A stretch of DNA of 64,000 nucleotides from Neurospora crassa OR74A (taxonomy: Eukaryota; Ascomycota; Sordariomycetes; Sordariales; Sordariaceae). The DNA lies in assembly GCF_000182925.2 (NCBI RefSeq), contig NC_026504.1, positions 4,712,001 to 4,776,000 on the forward strand, in the 5' to 3' direction. Position numbers and translations under genes: made by a program. Positions 49,610-61,025 of the stretch are shown piece by piece. Numbering within the stretch: position 1 is the stretch's first letter; every line of letters starts with the position of its first letter. The notes below the pieces were generated by a model. It was not told the DNA's origin. It was given only the letters and a program-made list of their open reading frames with translations, and ran no database searches.

Positions 49610-52600
49610 TGATGATGCAGCAAGGGCAGAGTGAAGTATCTGGTGATGATTTTGTTAGCGACCCGAGGAGTTGATGCATATTTTCTCCAGCTTTGGTGGT
49701 GTCTGATATTGCTGGGGTCTTCCTTTTGGATGAGGTCGACACAGCCAGAATCTCCACTTTGGCTTCCGCGACGGGAACATACCTCGTATTTCTTGGCTTT
49801 CCCCCTCTCGGCCACCTATTGAGCGATTACAACAATAATAACAACAACAACACCGAGTGCCCCCAGAAGCCCGTGATCCTTTTTCCAAAACACGCAAAGT
49901 TACGAAAGACGGAATCGGAAGTTTGTCGATCTAGAAAGCCATTGCAAGCCAGCCGGGCAAGCTAAGGTACTGTAACGTAGCGAAGATGGTCCGTGTTCAG
50001 GGAAACCACGTAGTGAGACTTTTTTTTTCTGGGTGGTGGATGAAGAAGCGACGTGGAACAGGACCAAAAAAGTCGAAGCAACTTCCAGCTAAAGAGTCAC
50101 TTGTCGTCGTTGTCGTTGTCGTCGTCGTCGATTAGGTAGTAGCGGGAAGTGAGATGGACGTCCGAGGCAATCAGGCTTTGACGATGGCCCAAAGTGAGGT
50201 CCAGGGATGGAAGCAAGTACGTAGAAGGGATTAAGGGAGTTGACAGTCGGGTCCTCTACAGGAGTTTGACGTGGTGCTTGAGCAGGAGAGAATTGGGGGA
50301 AGTCGGGCAGTGGCAGACGGAGACGAGTCGCAGATGAGCAGCGGAAGAGGAGAGTGGGGGGAGAAGGTGGGAGAAGGAAGTGTTTGCATGGAAACGAGAC
50401 GAGGGACAGAGAGACAGCGAGATCGATCGTCTGCAGAGCACCAGATGGGAAGGAGTGGACGGACGGAAAGAAACTGAATGGAGACAGACGACAAGGCCGG
50501 ATGCAGGTGGAGGGGAGGGGGCTTGCCCAAGTGGCAGCTAAGGTGTACAAGGCCCGGGCGCAGGCCACAATCACGCTACTAACCTTTTTTTTCGTTTATC
50601 ATACTCTCGGGCAGAGCAGGCATACTGTTCAACACTCATAAGTACCTAACCACTTGCACAATTTGTGCCCGTACCCCCTGACCAGCATTGGTGAGGCATT
50701 GCCCCATTGTCCACCTATGACAGCGAGAAAAAAAAATGAATCGCCATGGCAGCGAGCGAGTGCCGTGCGATGCGGTGTCGGCGGGGGATCTGGACGGGAC
50801 TGGACACGACACACGACGACAGCCACGAGCGAGCGACGACGGGCAACTGGACTGACCAAGACACTTTCCCGAAGCGGAGCCCTTTTGCCCTTGAACTTTG
50901 ATCCGGGGTGGAGTTGGCCGCTGCCACTGGGAGGAGCCTCTTTCTCGTGAGTTGTGAGTGGACAGGGATGGAGCAGATACGAGTCCACCCTGACACCGTC
51001 TGATGCTATGTCAGTATCGTGTTTACCACTTTGGCATTCAGTCGTTTGTGAAGTCGTGTTCCTGCACCTGACCCACGAGCTGCATGCCGCGTATAAAGTT
51101 TAAATCCCCCCCGCACATGACATTGAGGTGGTCGCATTTTCGTCCAAGGGAAGGACATAACCAACCAAGCAAGCGACAAAAGGCGTGGTAGGTAGGTTAT
51201 TCGGAACACACGGCACTATTGGACACCTCAACTCGTACTTGAGATGGAGGAGCGGGAAGGCAGCCGATCCAGAGGTACCTTACGCCTTCTGCCCCCCCGT
51301 CACAACCTAGGAACGAAATTAACAGCGCGATAAGAAATCTACGATAGGTTGGCCATTTCAAGCTTGGGAGAAATTCCAGAGCTTGGCTCACTTGGCGTCG
51401 GGTTGTTGAAGTGGCCCTTGCCAATGTCGTCACTTTTTCTCTTGGCACTCCGCTCGCTTCCCTTCGTCTCGTTTGGACATGGATTGTCCTGGCGTCGCAG
51501 GTACGTTGGAGGTGCTCGCTTCTGTTAAGGCCTTGACGGTGTGCTTCGGGATCTACAGTACCGTCTGTCGCCTCACTGCCCGAGTGTTTGCCTGGAAAAC
51601 GAAACGAAAAACACCCGGACTGCTTGGCTGGTGCCAGCCTTATCTGAGCAATCCACATGCAAGGTACTCGGTACTTTTGACTTGGGCGTATTTTCTGGAC
51701 TGCCTCAAGCGCGCATTCCCCCTTCCTTTGCGAGCCTGCCTTGACTGCAGTGAGTGCTCTTCGCTTCGGCACCATGCCTTCCTTTGCCTGTCCGTGTCTT
51801 GAAGCACCGAGGCTCCTCAGCAAAAGGGAGGGGCCGCCGCACACAATTTCAAGGGCAGCGACGATCACGGAGAAGTGAAAACCAAACCGAAAAGCAATTT
51901 CATTAGGTCCCCGTTCATGTCCGTGTTTCGCACGCGACATGCCGACTTCACCCACCTCCCTCCCAGGCACTTCAAGTAGCCGCTTGCAGATTTCACCCGC
52001 GCCTGCCAGGCCCATCCCTTCAGCACATGAGTCCATGATGCCGAGATCTTCGACACAACAAAGAACCGCAGCGCTGGATTCCGGAAGCTGGAGCTCGCAA
52101 CGGGCGGACTTACTCCGCTCTTCAGCTCTCAGGGTCCATTCGTCTCGTCTTCGATTATTCGCACACTCGCAAGAGTCTCCGAAAATGACTGTCCATCAGG
52201 CGGGTTGTTAGGTGATTTACTCCACTCTTCAGCTCTCACGGATCGTCTCGTCTTCCAGTCCCGGCATCTTCCATTCGTCTTCAGATGGAGGTCTCGCGCC
52301 TTCCTGTGGCTTTCGTGGACATCTACCCCTTCCACTTTCACGAGCCTTGGGCCTCCATCCTTCCTTCACCCATAAGACTTGCCCTCTGGCGCCGTAGCTA
52401 TCTAGGCAAGCCACAGCAGCCAATTCACACGCGTGCTAACAGAGAGAGACTCGTCTGTTCCATCAAAGAACAAATTACATGGGCTGATGGTGTTACCGCT
52501 CTGCAAGGACTGCCCTTTAAAGAGACTTCTGCTTACCATCTCCAAACAAACCAAAAATGGGAGGGCTGCTCATGAGCCTCGCTCGATTGAGAGACTTGCG

Positions 52601-55303
52601 TTTCTCTTCGGCCATAATCAACATAACCAAAGCAAGGGGGCGTGATGCACATCCAGTGTTACGCATCTGTTGCTTCCCACAGATATGACTGACCCTGAAA
52701 AGTTTCAGCTTGGCCTTTCCCCTTTGTATATCTCATGTTGCCTTCTTCACCAGCCTTTCGACCTTTTCGGGACCCGCACACTGCCTGATATCTACACTAC
52801 ACAGGCCTAAACGCTCTGGGTGAACACGAAGCAGTGACACACTATTCGAGGTAATACGAGGGCACGCCTCTACTCAACCTGCATCACGTATGGTGTACGC
52901 TAGGACAAAGTAGTGCGGGGGTTGTATGTGCACCGGGCATGTTGAATTCTCGAACGACATTCCGAATCAATCCCACCCACCATCCATCGTGAAAGTACGG
53001 AGTAAAATGTATACTATCTTTCATACTTACGATTCTGAGCCAGTTATGATTGTTAAAGTATACTTCCTTATAACCGGTCCTATGTCCGCCGCTTCCTTGA
53101 TGAACTTGCAAGGGACTGCAGATTTCCAAGGCCTAGGATTGGTTTTCATTGTGACTTATGAGAGATTTACCATTCGGCCAGCCAGTTGGGGAGTCGACAC
53201 GAGGCGAGACGAGCAATGCCATCCTGGCTATGCCAACATGTCCTGATGATCGACAAAAGCAGAGTTGAGAAAAGACTTGGACGAGTCGCCGAGTGTTTAC
53301 GCAATTCGGGACGTAAATTCAGTCACCGGCATTCTTACCTCATACTCTCTGCTGCTGGCAAGTTGTGTATTTGCCAAGTATTCGTCTGAGCCGCCGACTG
53401 GTGATGCTTGCCGGCCATAAAATTCAAGAGATGAGGACACTACACCACTGCATCTTCAGTGTCAGCCGCTCCTTGTTCGGATACGGAGATAAACGGGACC
53501 GGTCTCTGCCCGTCCCGGTGCGACTTCCAATGTGCTCCGAGAGGCGGTCAATGCAACGCCCTAGAGAGCTGATGAGATCACAAGTCAGCCGTGTGGTATT
53601 ACCCTCTAGAATGCCTGCCTTGCTTGCGTTGGCGAGGGTACGCGTACCGGACTGTGAGTAATAATCATATTCCCCTTTTCAAAACCCCCATTTCTGCCTC
53701 TTCTCCAGGCATAACCCGTCGCTTGGTCACTCGAATGCATGTGTCGCCGTGACACGGCATGTAACACTGAGTGCCGTGTGGCCGTGTCCTTTCTGCGGTG
53801 AACCTACAAAACCGGAACCGGCAATCAAGACCGCCGCGTTCCGTTTCATCTTTATCTACCGAGAAAGGCGTCTGTATAAAGATGGTTGTCATTCGTTGGT
53901 TCAGATGGAGACTATGGGGATACACGCACAAGGGGACAAATAGGGTTCGCTATTCCCTGACTGACCGATATGCCTTGTGCTTTATGCTTCGGTCACACAA
54001 GATGAAGTGCGGGAGGCCTCGTCGCCTCGCTTCTCTTTTTCTTTTTCTTTCCTTCTTCCGAATGTCGGCGACTGTATTTGACATGTTGGACTGCCGCCTG
54101 CCGCTATTGTGCTCGTGCTGCCGTTGTTGTCATGTTACTGTCACCGACCGATCTGTGGTCGTTAGTGTCTCCTTGTATGTGCAGAGGGAACCGCTTGAAT
54201 AAAAGTCATGTGCAAACTCTCAAGTACTTTCACTTTTACTTAATCAGTTAACGTTCGTCGTCATGTTACTATTGACTAATAATTTTCATCGACTTTCCAA
54301 CATTCCCCGGTAACCTCAATGGTAATCACTAAATAGCGACTGAGTATCATCTCAGACACCCGGTAACAGTAACGGGTGACCAGCGCGAACTGACTTAGAC
54401 CTGAGCGACCTCATTTACAACAGTTTCCAGGCGCTAGTTCAACCGCTATGCCTTCTTAAAAAGGCAATGTAACTATATGGGGTGACGGACACAAGAGAAA
54501 AGTACGCAAATGACAGCGAATGAACCGACTCGGCCGTTAGGCTGAAACAGGACGAGACAAAACAGAGGACGGGAAGAGAGACTAGAGGAAGCAAAACATT
54601 TCTGGGATAGGGATGTGTGTGTGGTGTTGTTTGATACATATGTCTTCTTGTTATCCCTTGTTACTCAAAAGTGTCGTTCAACCACTCGCTGCTACAAAAG
54701 AGAGAAGTTATGCCACAACACCTGACAAGCGTCAAACTCGAACATTCGAGGAAGCAAGGTGGCTGACACACTGATATTAGAAGACGTTGAAGAAGTTCTT
54801 CCACAAACCTCGTTGGTTTCGCAGTGGCTTACCTACCTACCTGGTCAGGAATATGCCGTATGAGAGCTTCCACGTTTCTTTTTCGAAAAGAGGAAAACGC
54901 CGGCTAGATTACAATGTACGAAAGGCAGAACAGGTTTTCTCGTCTTCAAAGGCAAGAGTGATCTTAGCAATCTACCCCATCGTATGTCTTTCTATCGATG
55001 AATATCAAAGTTTAGCCCGAGCCAAGGTGAGAATGAAGAAATCTTCCATTCTCAAGAGAAAAAAATAAAACAGAAAGTAGATACAGAATCTCTTCATCAT
55101 ACCCTAAGGATAGATGCACGTTATGCTTATCCACATATCCTTTCAATCCCATTACTTCCATCCATATCTTCACCCCTTTCCCGCGTATCTTATTTACCCA
55201 TTTAGGTACCTACCTAGGTATCCAACATCCTCATCCTCATCCATCATCCTCATCCTCACTTCATTACATTTTCAGCTTAGTAGGCCCCACCATCCAGTCC
55301 CCC
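49610..55303. other. long gene-poor region
   Basis: No gene could be supported over 5.7 kb. The longest frame (minus 51197-52036, about 279 codons) has no recognisable domain or neighbouring exon. Others, such as minus 50089-50574, are low-complexity. Imperfect duplicated sequence occurs at 52110-52152 and 52217-52255. ACCTACCT motifs appear near 54830 and 55205. Noncoding transcripts or long regulatory sequence for the flanking minus-strand genes are possible. Confidence 0.5.
52110..52255. repeat. short imperfect direct repeat
   Basis: TTACTCCRCTCTTCAGCTCT is followed, a few bases on, by CGTCTCGTCTTC in two copies (52110-52152 and 52217-52255) about 105 bp apart, with several differences between them. 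Confidence 0.6.
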
Positions 55304-56663
55304 CTAAGCAGCAACAGGCATAAGATAAACACAATCACTCCTAACATCCTTCCCATCCTTCCCCCTCGACAAATAAAGCCCATTCCCGCACGACAACATA
55401 TTCCCCCGTCCTCCATTCGCCGTCTGCGTCGACGTCGACAGCATCAGTTGTCCCGTCCCCGCATCTACACACCCCTTCACCCGCTCCATCGTGCCGGCTA
55501 CCACGCCCGCCTCCACCTCCGCTTTGAGCTTGGACCGCACCGACACCGTCGCGCCCTGGTCGCTGGTCAGCACGTAGGCCGCGTACACGGAGGTCTGCCC
55601 GATGACGGGCTGCGCTAGCTCGAGGTATCCGTTGGAGTCGAGGACCCAGGTTGAGGACAAAGAGGTGGCGGTTCCGGGAGCTGGAACGCCGGAGAAGGAT
55701 TGCCATGCGATGACGGAGTTGCCGACGAGGTTCATCCATCGGGTGGAACCGTCGGGGAAGGACGTCGAAGTGCGGGCGCGGAAGGAGAGGCCGCGCGGCT
55801 GGCAGACTAAGGGCACGATGGAGACGGGCGTGGATGTGGTGGTTGCGGTCTCTACGGCGGAGGAGATGGTGAGGGTTGTGGTGGCTGTGATTAGGTCTGT
55901 AACGCCGATGGTTTCGGTTACGGTGTCGGAGACGGTTTCGGTTATGGAGATGATGGCGGTGGAGGTGGTAGAGAGGGTGGCGACGTCAGAGGCGGTCACG
56001 GTTACGGTCTCAACGGCGGCAACGGCAACGCTGGCGGTGATGGTGGAGGCCGTGATGCCGATGCACTTGCAGGCTTTGGAGTACTGGGACCAGTCGGCGC
56101 AGTCGGCAGTGGCGTAGGTGGGGAGTAGAGGGTTGGCCTCCTCAACCTGAGTCATACGAGCCTTCAACTTCAAGGCGTCAATGTCAATGGGGTGGTTCTT
56201 GTAGATCGTCGAGGTGGAGGTGACTTCGGGGAGAAGCGAGATCAAGGTCGTGGTGTAGGAAATGGTGACGGTCTCCGTGAGAAAGTCCGTCTCAGTCGTC
56301 GCTGAAGTGACTGTGATAACCTCGGTGAGGATACGGGTCTCGGTCGAGGCGATCTCCGTCGTAGTCTCGGTGAAGAGGACGGTGTCAACGGCGCTCTGGA
56401 CGAGCGTGACGGTTTCCGTGTAGGTGCTTGCTGATGGGGTCACGGTGACGATGAGGTTGGACTTGCAGTCCATTACTCCCTCGAAGTCCGCGAGAGCAAC
56501 GGCTGTGGATAGTTCATCGTCAGTTCATGAATCTAACTCTTGGAGCACATGAACATTCAGGTTTAAACATACCCTTCAAGCAATTGTTGCTGCGACAGCA
56601 AGCAGCAGAAGCCACCTGCAGCAGGGCAGCCCCCGAAAGGGCGACAACACCAAAGTTTTTCAT
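55304..56663 (-). CDS. secreted Thr/Val-rich protein of unknown function
   Basis: Two minus-strand exons (56663-56573, 56502-55304) give 429 aa. The first exon encodes a signal peptide (MKNFGVVALSGAALLQVASA) followed by CCRSNNCLK, and joins in phase to AVALADFEGVMDCKSN. The middle is dominated by Thr/Val/Ser/Glu runs of the TETVTxT type (residues ~45-110 and ~180-260), separated by a Cys-containing segment (ADCADWSQYSKACKCIG). The C-terminal ~160 residues look globular (WMNLVGNSVIAWQSF, STWVLDSNGYLELA, SCGNGLYLSRG). I see no transmembrane span or GPI signal. Extracellular location, possibly wall-associated and O-glycosylated, is inferred from composition. I do not recognise a named family with confidence. 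The 70-bp intron has a GTATGT donor and CACAG acceptor. Confidence 0.85.
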
Positions 56664-57071
56664 GATTTGAACGAGTGACTAGACTGGAGTAAAGGAATGA
56701 CTGAGGTGAATCCAACAACCTTGAGGTGAAGAGAGATTGAAACTGGTTGTTGGGACTCGGGTCCCTTTTTGTCACCACTCCTGTTGCCCATTCCATCACT
56801 TTCATCATTTTACAGACTTTCAGCTCGTCGGCGGCGCCCTCTTTTGGTCGTAAGAATTGATAAATCGACCCGTTGTAGATTCAATAGCGTCGAGCGCGAT
56901 GGGGGAGCCGCCAATGTTTGCTCAGAGCCGAAATGGGTTATTGCCGGCATCAGGGCAGTTCGAGCTCGACGGTCTAGACTTCTGGACTTCTTCACCCCTG
57001 AACCCATGGGCTCAGCCGCGTCCAGTCTAACGCTTTTCTGCCTTTGCTAGCGAGACTCAATTACACAGTTT
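56664..57071. other. spacer between the secreted-protein gene and the transposon relic
   Basis: Promoter/leader of the minus-strand gene. Base composition is ordinary up to the transposon boundary at 57072; nothing else is seen. Confidence 0.5.
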
Positions 57072-57079
57072 GACAGTAC
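57072..57079. repeat. left 8-bp target-site duplication GACAGTAC
   Basis: Identical to 60422-60429 on the other side of the element. Confidence 0.85.
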
Positions 57080-57171
57080 CGGGCCGGATAAATCGACTGT
57101 GTGCCCAGATATTTCGGCGGTGTGGGGGCCGCCTGGCCAATGATACACCCATGTTCCCGCCCGCCAAATTT
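57080..57171 (+). repeat. left terminal inverted repeat
   Basis: About 92 bp, from CGGGCCGG to CCGCCAAATTT. It matches the reverse complement of 60331-60421 with several transitions and a diverged patch in the middle. Confidence 0.88.
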
Positions 57172-58929
57172 CCACCAAAATGACATATGTGCAACATCTA
57201 CACACGATTTACACAAACGAGGCTTTCTGAGATGTTGATTTACGTGAATATACTGAAATTGTAGAGTTCATATTTATACTAGTATAATTATAAATCTACT
57301 AGTATTGATACTGTTAGCTCGATTGGGAGAACTAGTATAGTTATTGAGATTGCTATTAGTTAGATGGTAGCGGCTAATATAGATTCAAATATAATTATAA
57401 GGGGGGGGGTATTCCTTAATATGAAGGCACTACTATAGGCTGGCGGTATTATTATTATTAATACCTATAGTATACTAGTAATAGTGGCGGTTATTATTAA
57501 TTTGTAAGCTCCTACAGCCGTACTTCCAATTATACTTCTCTTTACCGTAATTCTTTCAACTCCTAGAATTGTACTTTCAATCTCTCTATCTCTAACCTCG
57601 TACTCTCAACTACCGCTTTAGCCTCTTATTCTCTCTAATTTACTAATATTACTTTAATTATCCTCTTCTTCTTAGGAGGAAGCTATATTAAAACTTTAAG
57701 GGGGGTATTATAAAATAGATTATATTTAACGCTACCCGAAGAGAGGAGGGGAAGGAGAACGGGCATAGCGGGTATAGGTTAGGCACCGTTGTAAGCCTTC
57801 TAGTAGTTAGTAATAATTAAGAAAGGATCTCTCTCCCTACATAGTACTAGCTATTTTGTAGGTAAAGGCTATAAAATATATAGTTAGTACACTAGATAAA
57901 TAATATTTAATAGGATAATATTTACTATATCTAATTTAAGCAACCAATATTTATCAACTATATTTTAAAGTATAGTACCGTTCAACTGTACAATATTAAA
58001 TATCCTATACTAATAAAGTAAACTATACTACCTTGTAAAATAAGTAAAGTACTTTACTTTTAATTCCTTCAAATTAAATTATAGTCGTTTAAAATTATTA
58101 CTAACTAATTAAATTTACTATTAGAGTAATTTAAAATAAACAAAATTAGTAATAAACTTTAAGTCCGCTAAAATAATATATTTAAATTTCGCTACGTTTT
58201 TTGAAATTTAATATATATATTTAATTATAAAGTTCTCTTTCAACCGTTTAAAAATTTCAGTAATAGCGCCCAATAACTAATTAAAATCAATATAACGATT
58301 TTTAAATAATACTTTTAAAACGCTATAAGCACCTTTAGTACAGGAAGTTACTTATATACTAAAATTGCGGTATAATTTAATAGCGAAATAGGCAAACTCG
58401 TACCTCAACGGGAGGTAAACGTAGAGAAGGTAATTAATTATAATTATAAAAAAAGGGATTAGTAATTTTATAAATAATAATAGATAGGTATAATAATTGT
58501 ACCTTTTTATTTAGGGAACTCCTTCAATAATACCTACTAGTACTAATAGAATCCCTCTTCTATATTAGAATATACTACTACCCTCTACGTAACTAAAATC
58601 CTATCTACGTTGTCGATCTATTTATAATTTGAACTATAAGGGGCGCGACTATTAATAGGCTAAATAAAGGGATTCTTAGTCCTTAATTCGAAGTAATAAT
58701 TCTAATCATCCCCATTCAACAATTGGGCGGCTATTTAGCGAGTAGTAGAATCTTCGTTAGCGGGGTTAATATTTATATAATTATAGTAATCCTCGCAGAA
58801 ATAATTCCCATTACTACTATAGTTATCCAACGCTATACCCTTAAAACTACCCTCCCACTTCTTTTTAATATTAAAGGCAATATTCTTCATTATATACTAA
58901 AAATAAATTTAATACTAAATTATAAAAAA

Positions 58930-59832
58930 GACTACCCAGTAAACTCTCTTATACGCTTTATTATAGTCGGTAATAATAATTAGAGGCTAAAGGATACTAT
59001 ACTTTGAAAGTATAACATCAATTTACTAAAATACCTATATAAAATATACCTCCTTTTCACTATTTAATAAGTAATAACCAATATTAAAAATCATATATAT
59101 AACTATTATCCTATATATTTAAAATAGAGGTATATCGAATTTATTAACTTTGTACGTACAATCTAAACTTATAACCTCGGGATTCTTCTTCAACTACTCA
59201 ATATACTATAAATAAATCTAAAAGATTCTCTCGATTAACCCAAACTCCTCGCCGTTGTAGCGGTAGACCTTATAATAAATCCCTTTTATTGACTATAACT
59301 AATCGAAAAATTATTAGGTTAGTATAAGGACGCCTATTTGCTTCGTTCTATTAATTATTAGTATATTAAGTACATTGTATTATATAATAGTAATACTAAG
59401 GAATTTATTATAGATAGTAAATATAATATTTAATAAGGAAGTTTTTAATTACTTAACTAACCGAAGGATACTAACAATTACCTCCTCTATACAATATTAG
59501 CGACGGTTAATAGCGAAATAATTAATATTATTAGGGTCGAGGGGATAGCTATAGTCTCCCCTTATAAGGGTAAATTACTATACCTTAATTTTAGTACTAA
59601 ATACCAACTTTCCCTACCACTCGCAATTTCTTTTTATACTCGCCGCCAACAGTCTTTAGAGCAAAGTATTCTCCTTACGCTTCTTACTGCGCTTCTTTAC
59701 TATAATATACTTAATATTGTACCGGCCAACGAACCGAATTATACCCTCTCGTCGGTAATTATTAGTATAGTATTTAGAAATACTAAATCCAAACTATCTA
59801 GCAATATTACTAATCTCTTTAATAGCAGTATC
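58930..59832 (-). pseudogene. MULE transposase remnant (FAR1 + DDE regions)
   Basis: Only this central part of the transposase is recognisable. The FAR1-like module is at 59832-59554, the DDE region at about 59220-58930. About five in-frame stops fall in the FAR1 part and about eight in the DDE part. No net frameshift separates the two, so damage is mainly C-to-T/G-to-A type change rather than indels. The 3' third (57200-58900) is too degraded to read. Confidence 0.8.
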
Positions 59833-60330
59833 AACGTCGGTCTATTAATGAAAAGAAAGTTTAATAAGAGTAAATTCGCTTTTAATAATATTATCCTCCT
59901 TATTAATTGTTTTATCCTAGTCCTCCGAATAAGAATTCGATAATAATGAATTTAAGGAGCTTAAGGGGGAGCGGCGGCAGTGGAAGATAAAGATCGCTAG
60001 AATTAGAATTAGAAATAGTTTCTCGTCTTTAATAAGTTCGTTAATATTAAGAAACTCGTAGTTATTGTCGCGTAGTTCAATTTTAATCTATTCAATTAAG
60101 GGAATCGGATTAGGGGCGTGTACGGACGCGAATATAGGGGAGGAGGCGGTTAAATTAATAACTTTAGGTATTTCTATAGCGTATAGTTAGTAACCTCGAT
60201 TACGGTTAAAACCTCTCAATACCACACTTACTAATTATAATAGTAAATAATAACGGCGACGGCGATATACTCAATTACTTCAATCGTTACTACTGAGGTA
60301 CAGAGATGTTATACGATGTTACTCGCTAGC

Positions 60331-60421
60331 AAATTTGGCGGGCGCTAACATGGTTTGCCATTGGCCAGCCCGGTCCCACACCGCCGAAATATCTAGGCAC
60401 ATAATCGATTTATCCGGCCCG
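60331..60421 (-). repeat. right terminal inverted repeat
   Basis: Counterpart of 57080-57171. Several differences read as C-to-T changes in this copy (GATTATGTGCCTAGA versus GACTGTGTGCCCAGA), as expected if RIP touched the edge. Confidence 0.88.
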
Positions 60422-60429
60422 GACAGTAC
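60422..60429. repeat. right 8-bp target-site duplication GACAGTAC
   Basis: Matches 57072-57079. Its last base is also the first base of the adjacent MITE-like element. Confidence 0.85.
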
Positions 60430-60608
60430 AGTCGAACCCCCTAAAACTGCATGTAATCCAGACCGCCAGAATCCATGCACTAAATAGCGTATATGCAGTT
60501 TCTGGAGGCGGGGCTAGGGCAAGAATGGCGATGTCAGACCTGGAAATTCTATGCACTAACTAGCATATATGCAGAATCTGGAGTATGCAGTTTCAGGGAG
60601 TTCGACTA
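60429..60608. mobile_element. 180-bp MITE-like element with Tc1/mariner-type ends
   Basis: Terminal inverted repeats of about 24 bp: YAGTCGAACYCCCTRAAACTGCAT in consensus, with three or four differences between ends. TA flanks both sides (60427-60428 and 60609-60610), as in Tc1/mariner/pogo elements. It has no coding capacity. Inside are two similar segments, near 60475-60510 and 60551-60586, both reading TGCACTAA..TAGC.TATATGCAG...CTGGAG, so half of the element looks duplicated. Base composition is not RIP-like. Confidence 0.75.
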
Positions 60609-60610
60609 TA

Positions 60611-61025
60611 GTGTACATACCACTCTACCCTACCCAATCCACTACACGACAACATGGAATGTGACGATGCGCGCGCTCGCCCACTGTCCAATCAACGTAC
60701 ACACTTCGTCCCTATGGGTTATGACATTTCACTTTCTATTACATTGATGACGGACAACCGTTGTCTCTTTGATCCTTACACAGAAAAACAACAACACAAA
60801 ACCCCTAACAAGATACATGAACTCCCCTTCCTTTAGTAATGCAGATAGATACGTAGGTAAAAGGATGGTCCGTACCCAGTAAGTGCCTAGGTAAACCACC
60901 CATACCACCCCGTAACCCAGCCAATCCATGGAAACCCAAAAAGAACAATCCCAGCTGACAAAACGGGGAAACCATCTTGCAATTCGTCGTACACATTAAC
61001 CATAAGAGAACCGACTGGTAATTAC
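60611..61025. other. spacer, 3' side of the large minus-strand gene
   Basis: No gene seen. It presumably holds the 3' UTR of the gene ending at 61026. Confidence 0.5.

Larger units (their letters stand above)
57080..60421 (-). mobile_element. Mutator-like (MULE/Hop-type) DNA transposon relic, RIP-mutated
   Basis: A 3342-bp element with GC-rich terminal inverted repeats of about 92 bp, both starting CGGGCCGGATAAATCGA, flanked by the 8-bp duplication GACAGTAC. The interior is extremely A+T- and TpA-rich with no intact frame, unlike the flanks; this is what RIP leaves in Neurospora. On the minus strand one frame still shows a FAR1-type domain (59832-59554: RREGIIRF, KKRSKKRK) and a MULE transposase DDE region (LDCTYKVNKFDIPLF at 59163, NIGYYLLNSEKEVYF, IIITDYNKAYKR at 58968). 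They are in the same frame, with stops mostly where Gln or Trp would be expected. Long TIRs, an 8-9-bp duplication and these domains point to MULE. It cannot make a working transposase. Confidence 0.9.

Noticed and set aside
51197-52036. 279-codon minus-strand frame
   Set aside because: No domain or coherent composition, and no flanking exons; left as intergenic, although a transcript would change this.
58723-58983. 86-codon plus-strand frame in the transposon relic
   Set aside because: It is antisense to the MULE transposase remnant and arises from AT-rich mutated sequence.
57080-60421. hAT or Tc1/mariner assignment for the 3.3-kb element
   Set aside because: hAT also makes 8-bp duplications but has short ends, and Tc1/mariner uses TA. 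The ~92-bp inverted repeats and the FAR1/MULE domain traces fit MULE better.
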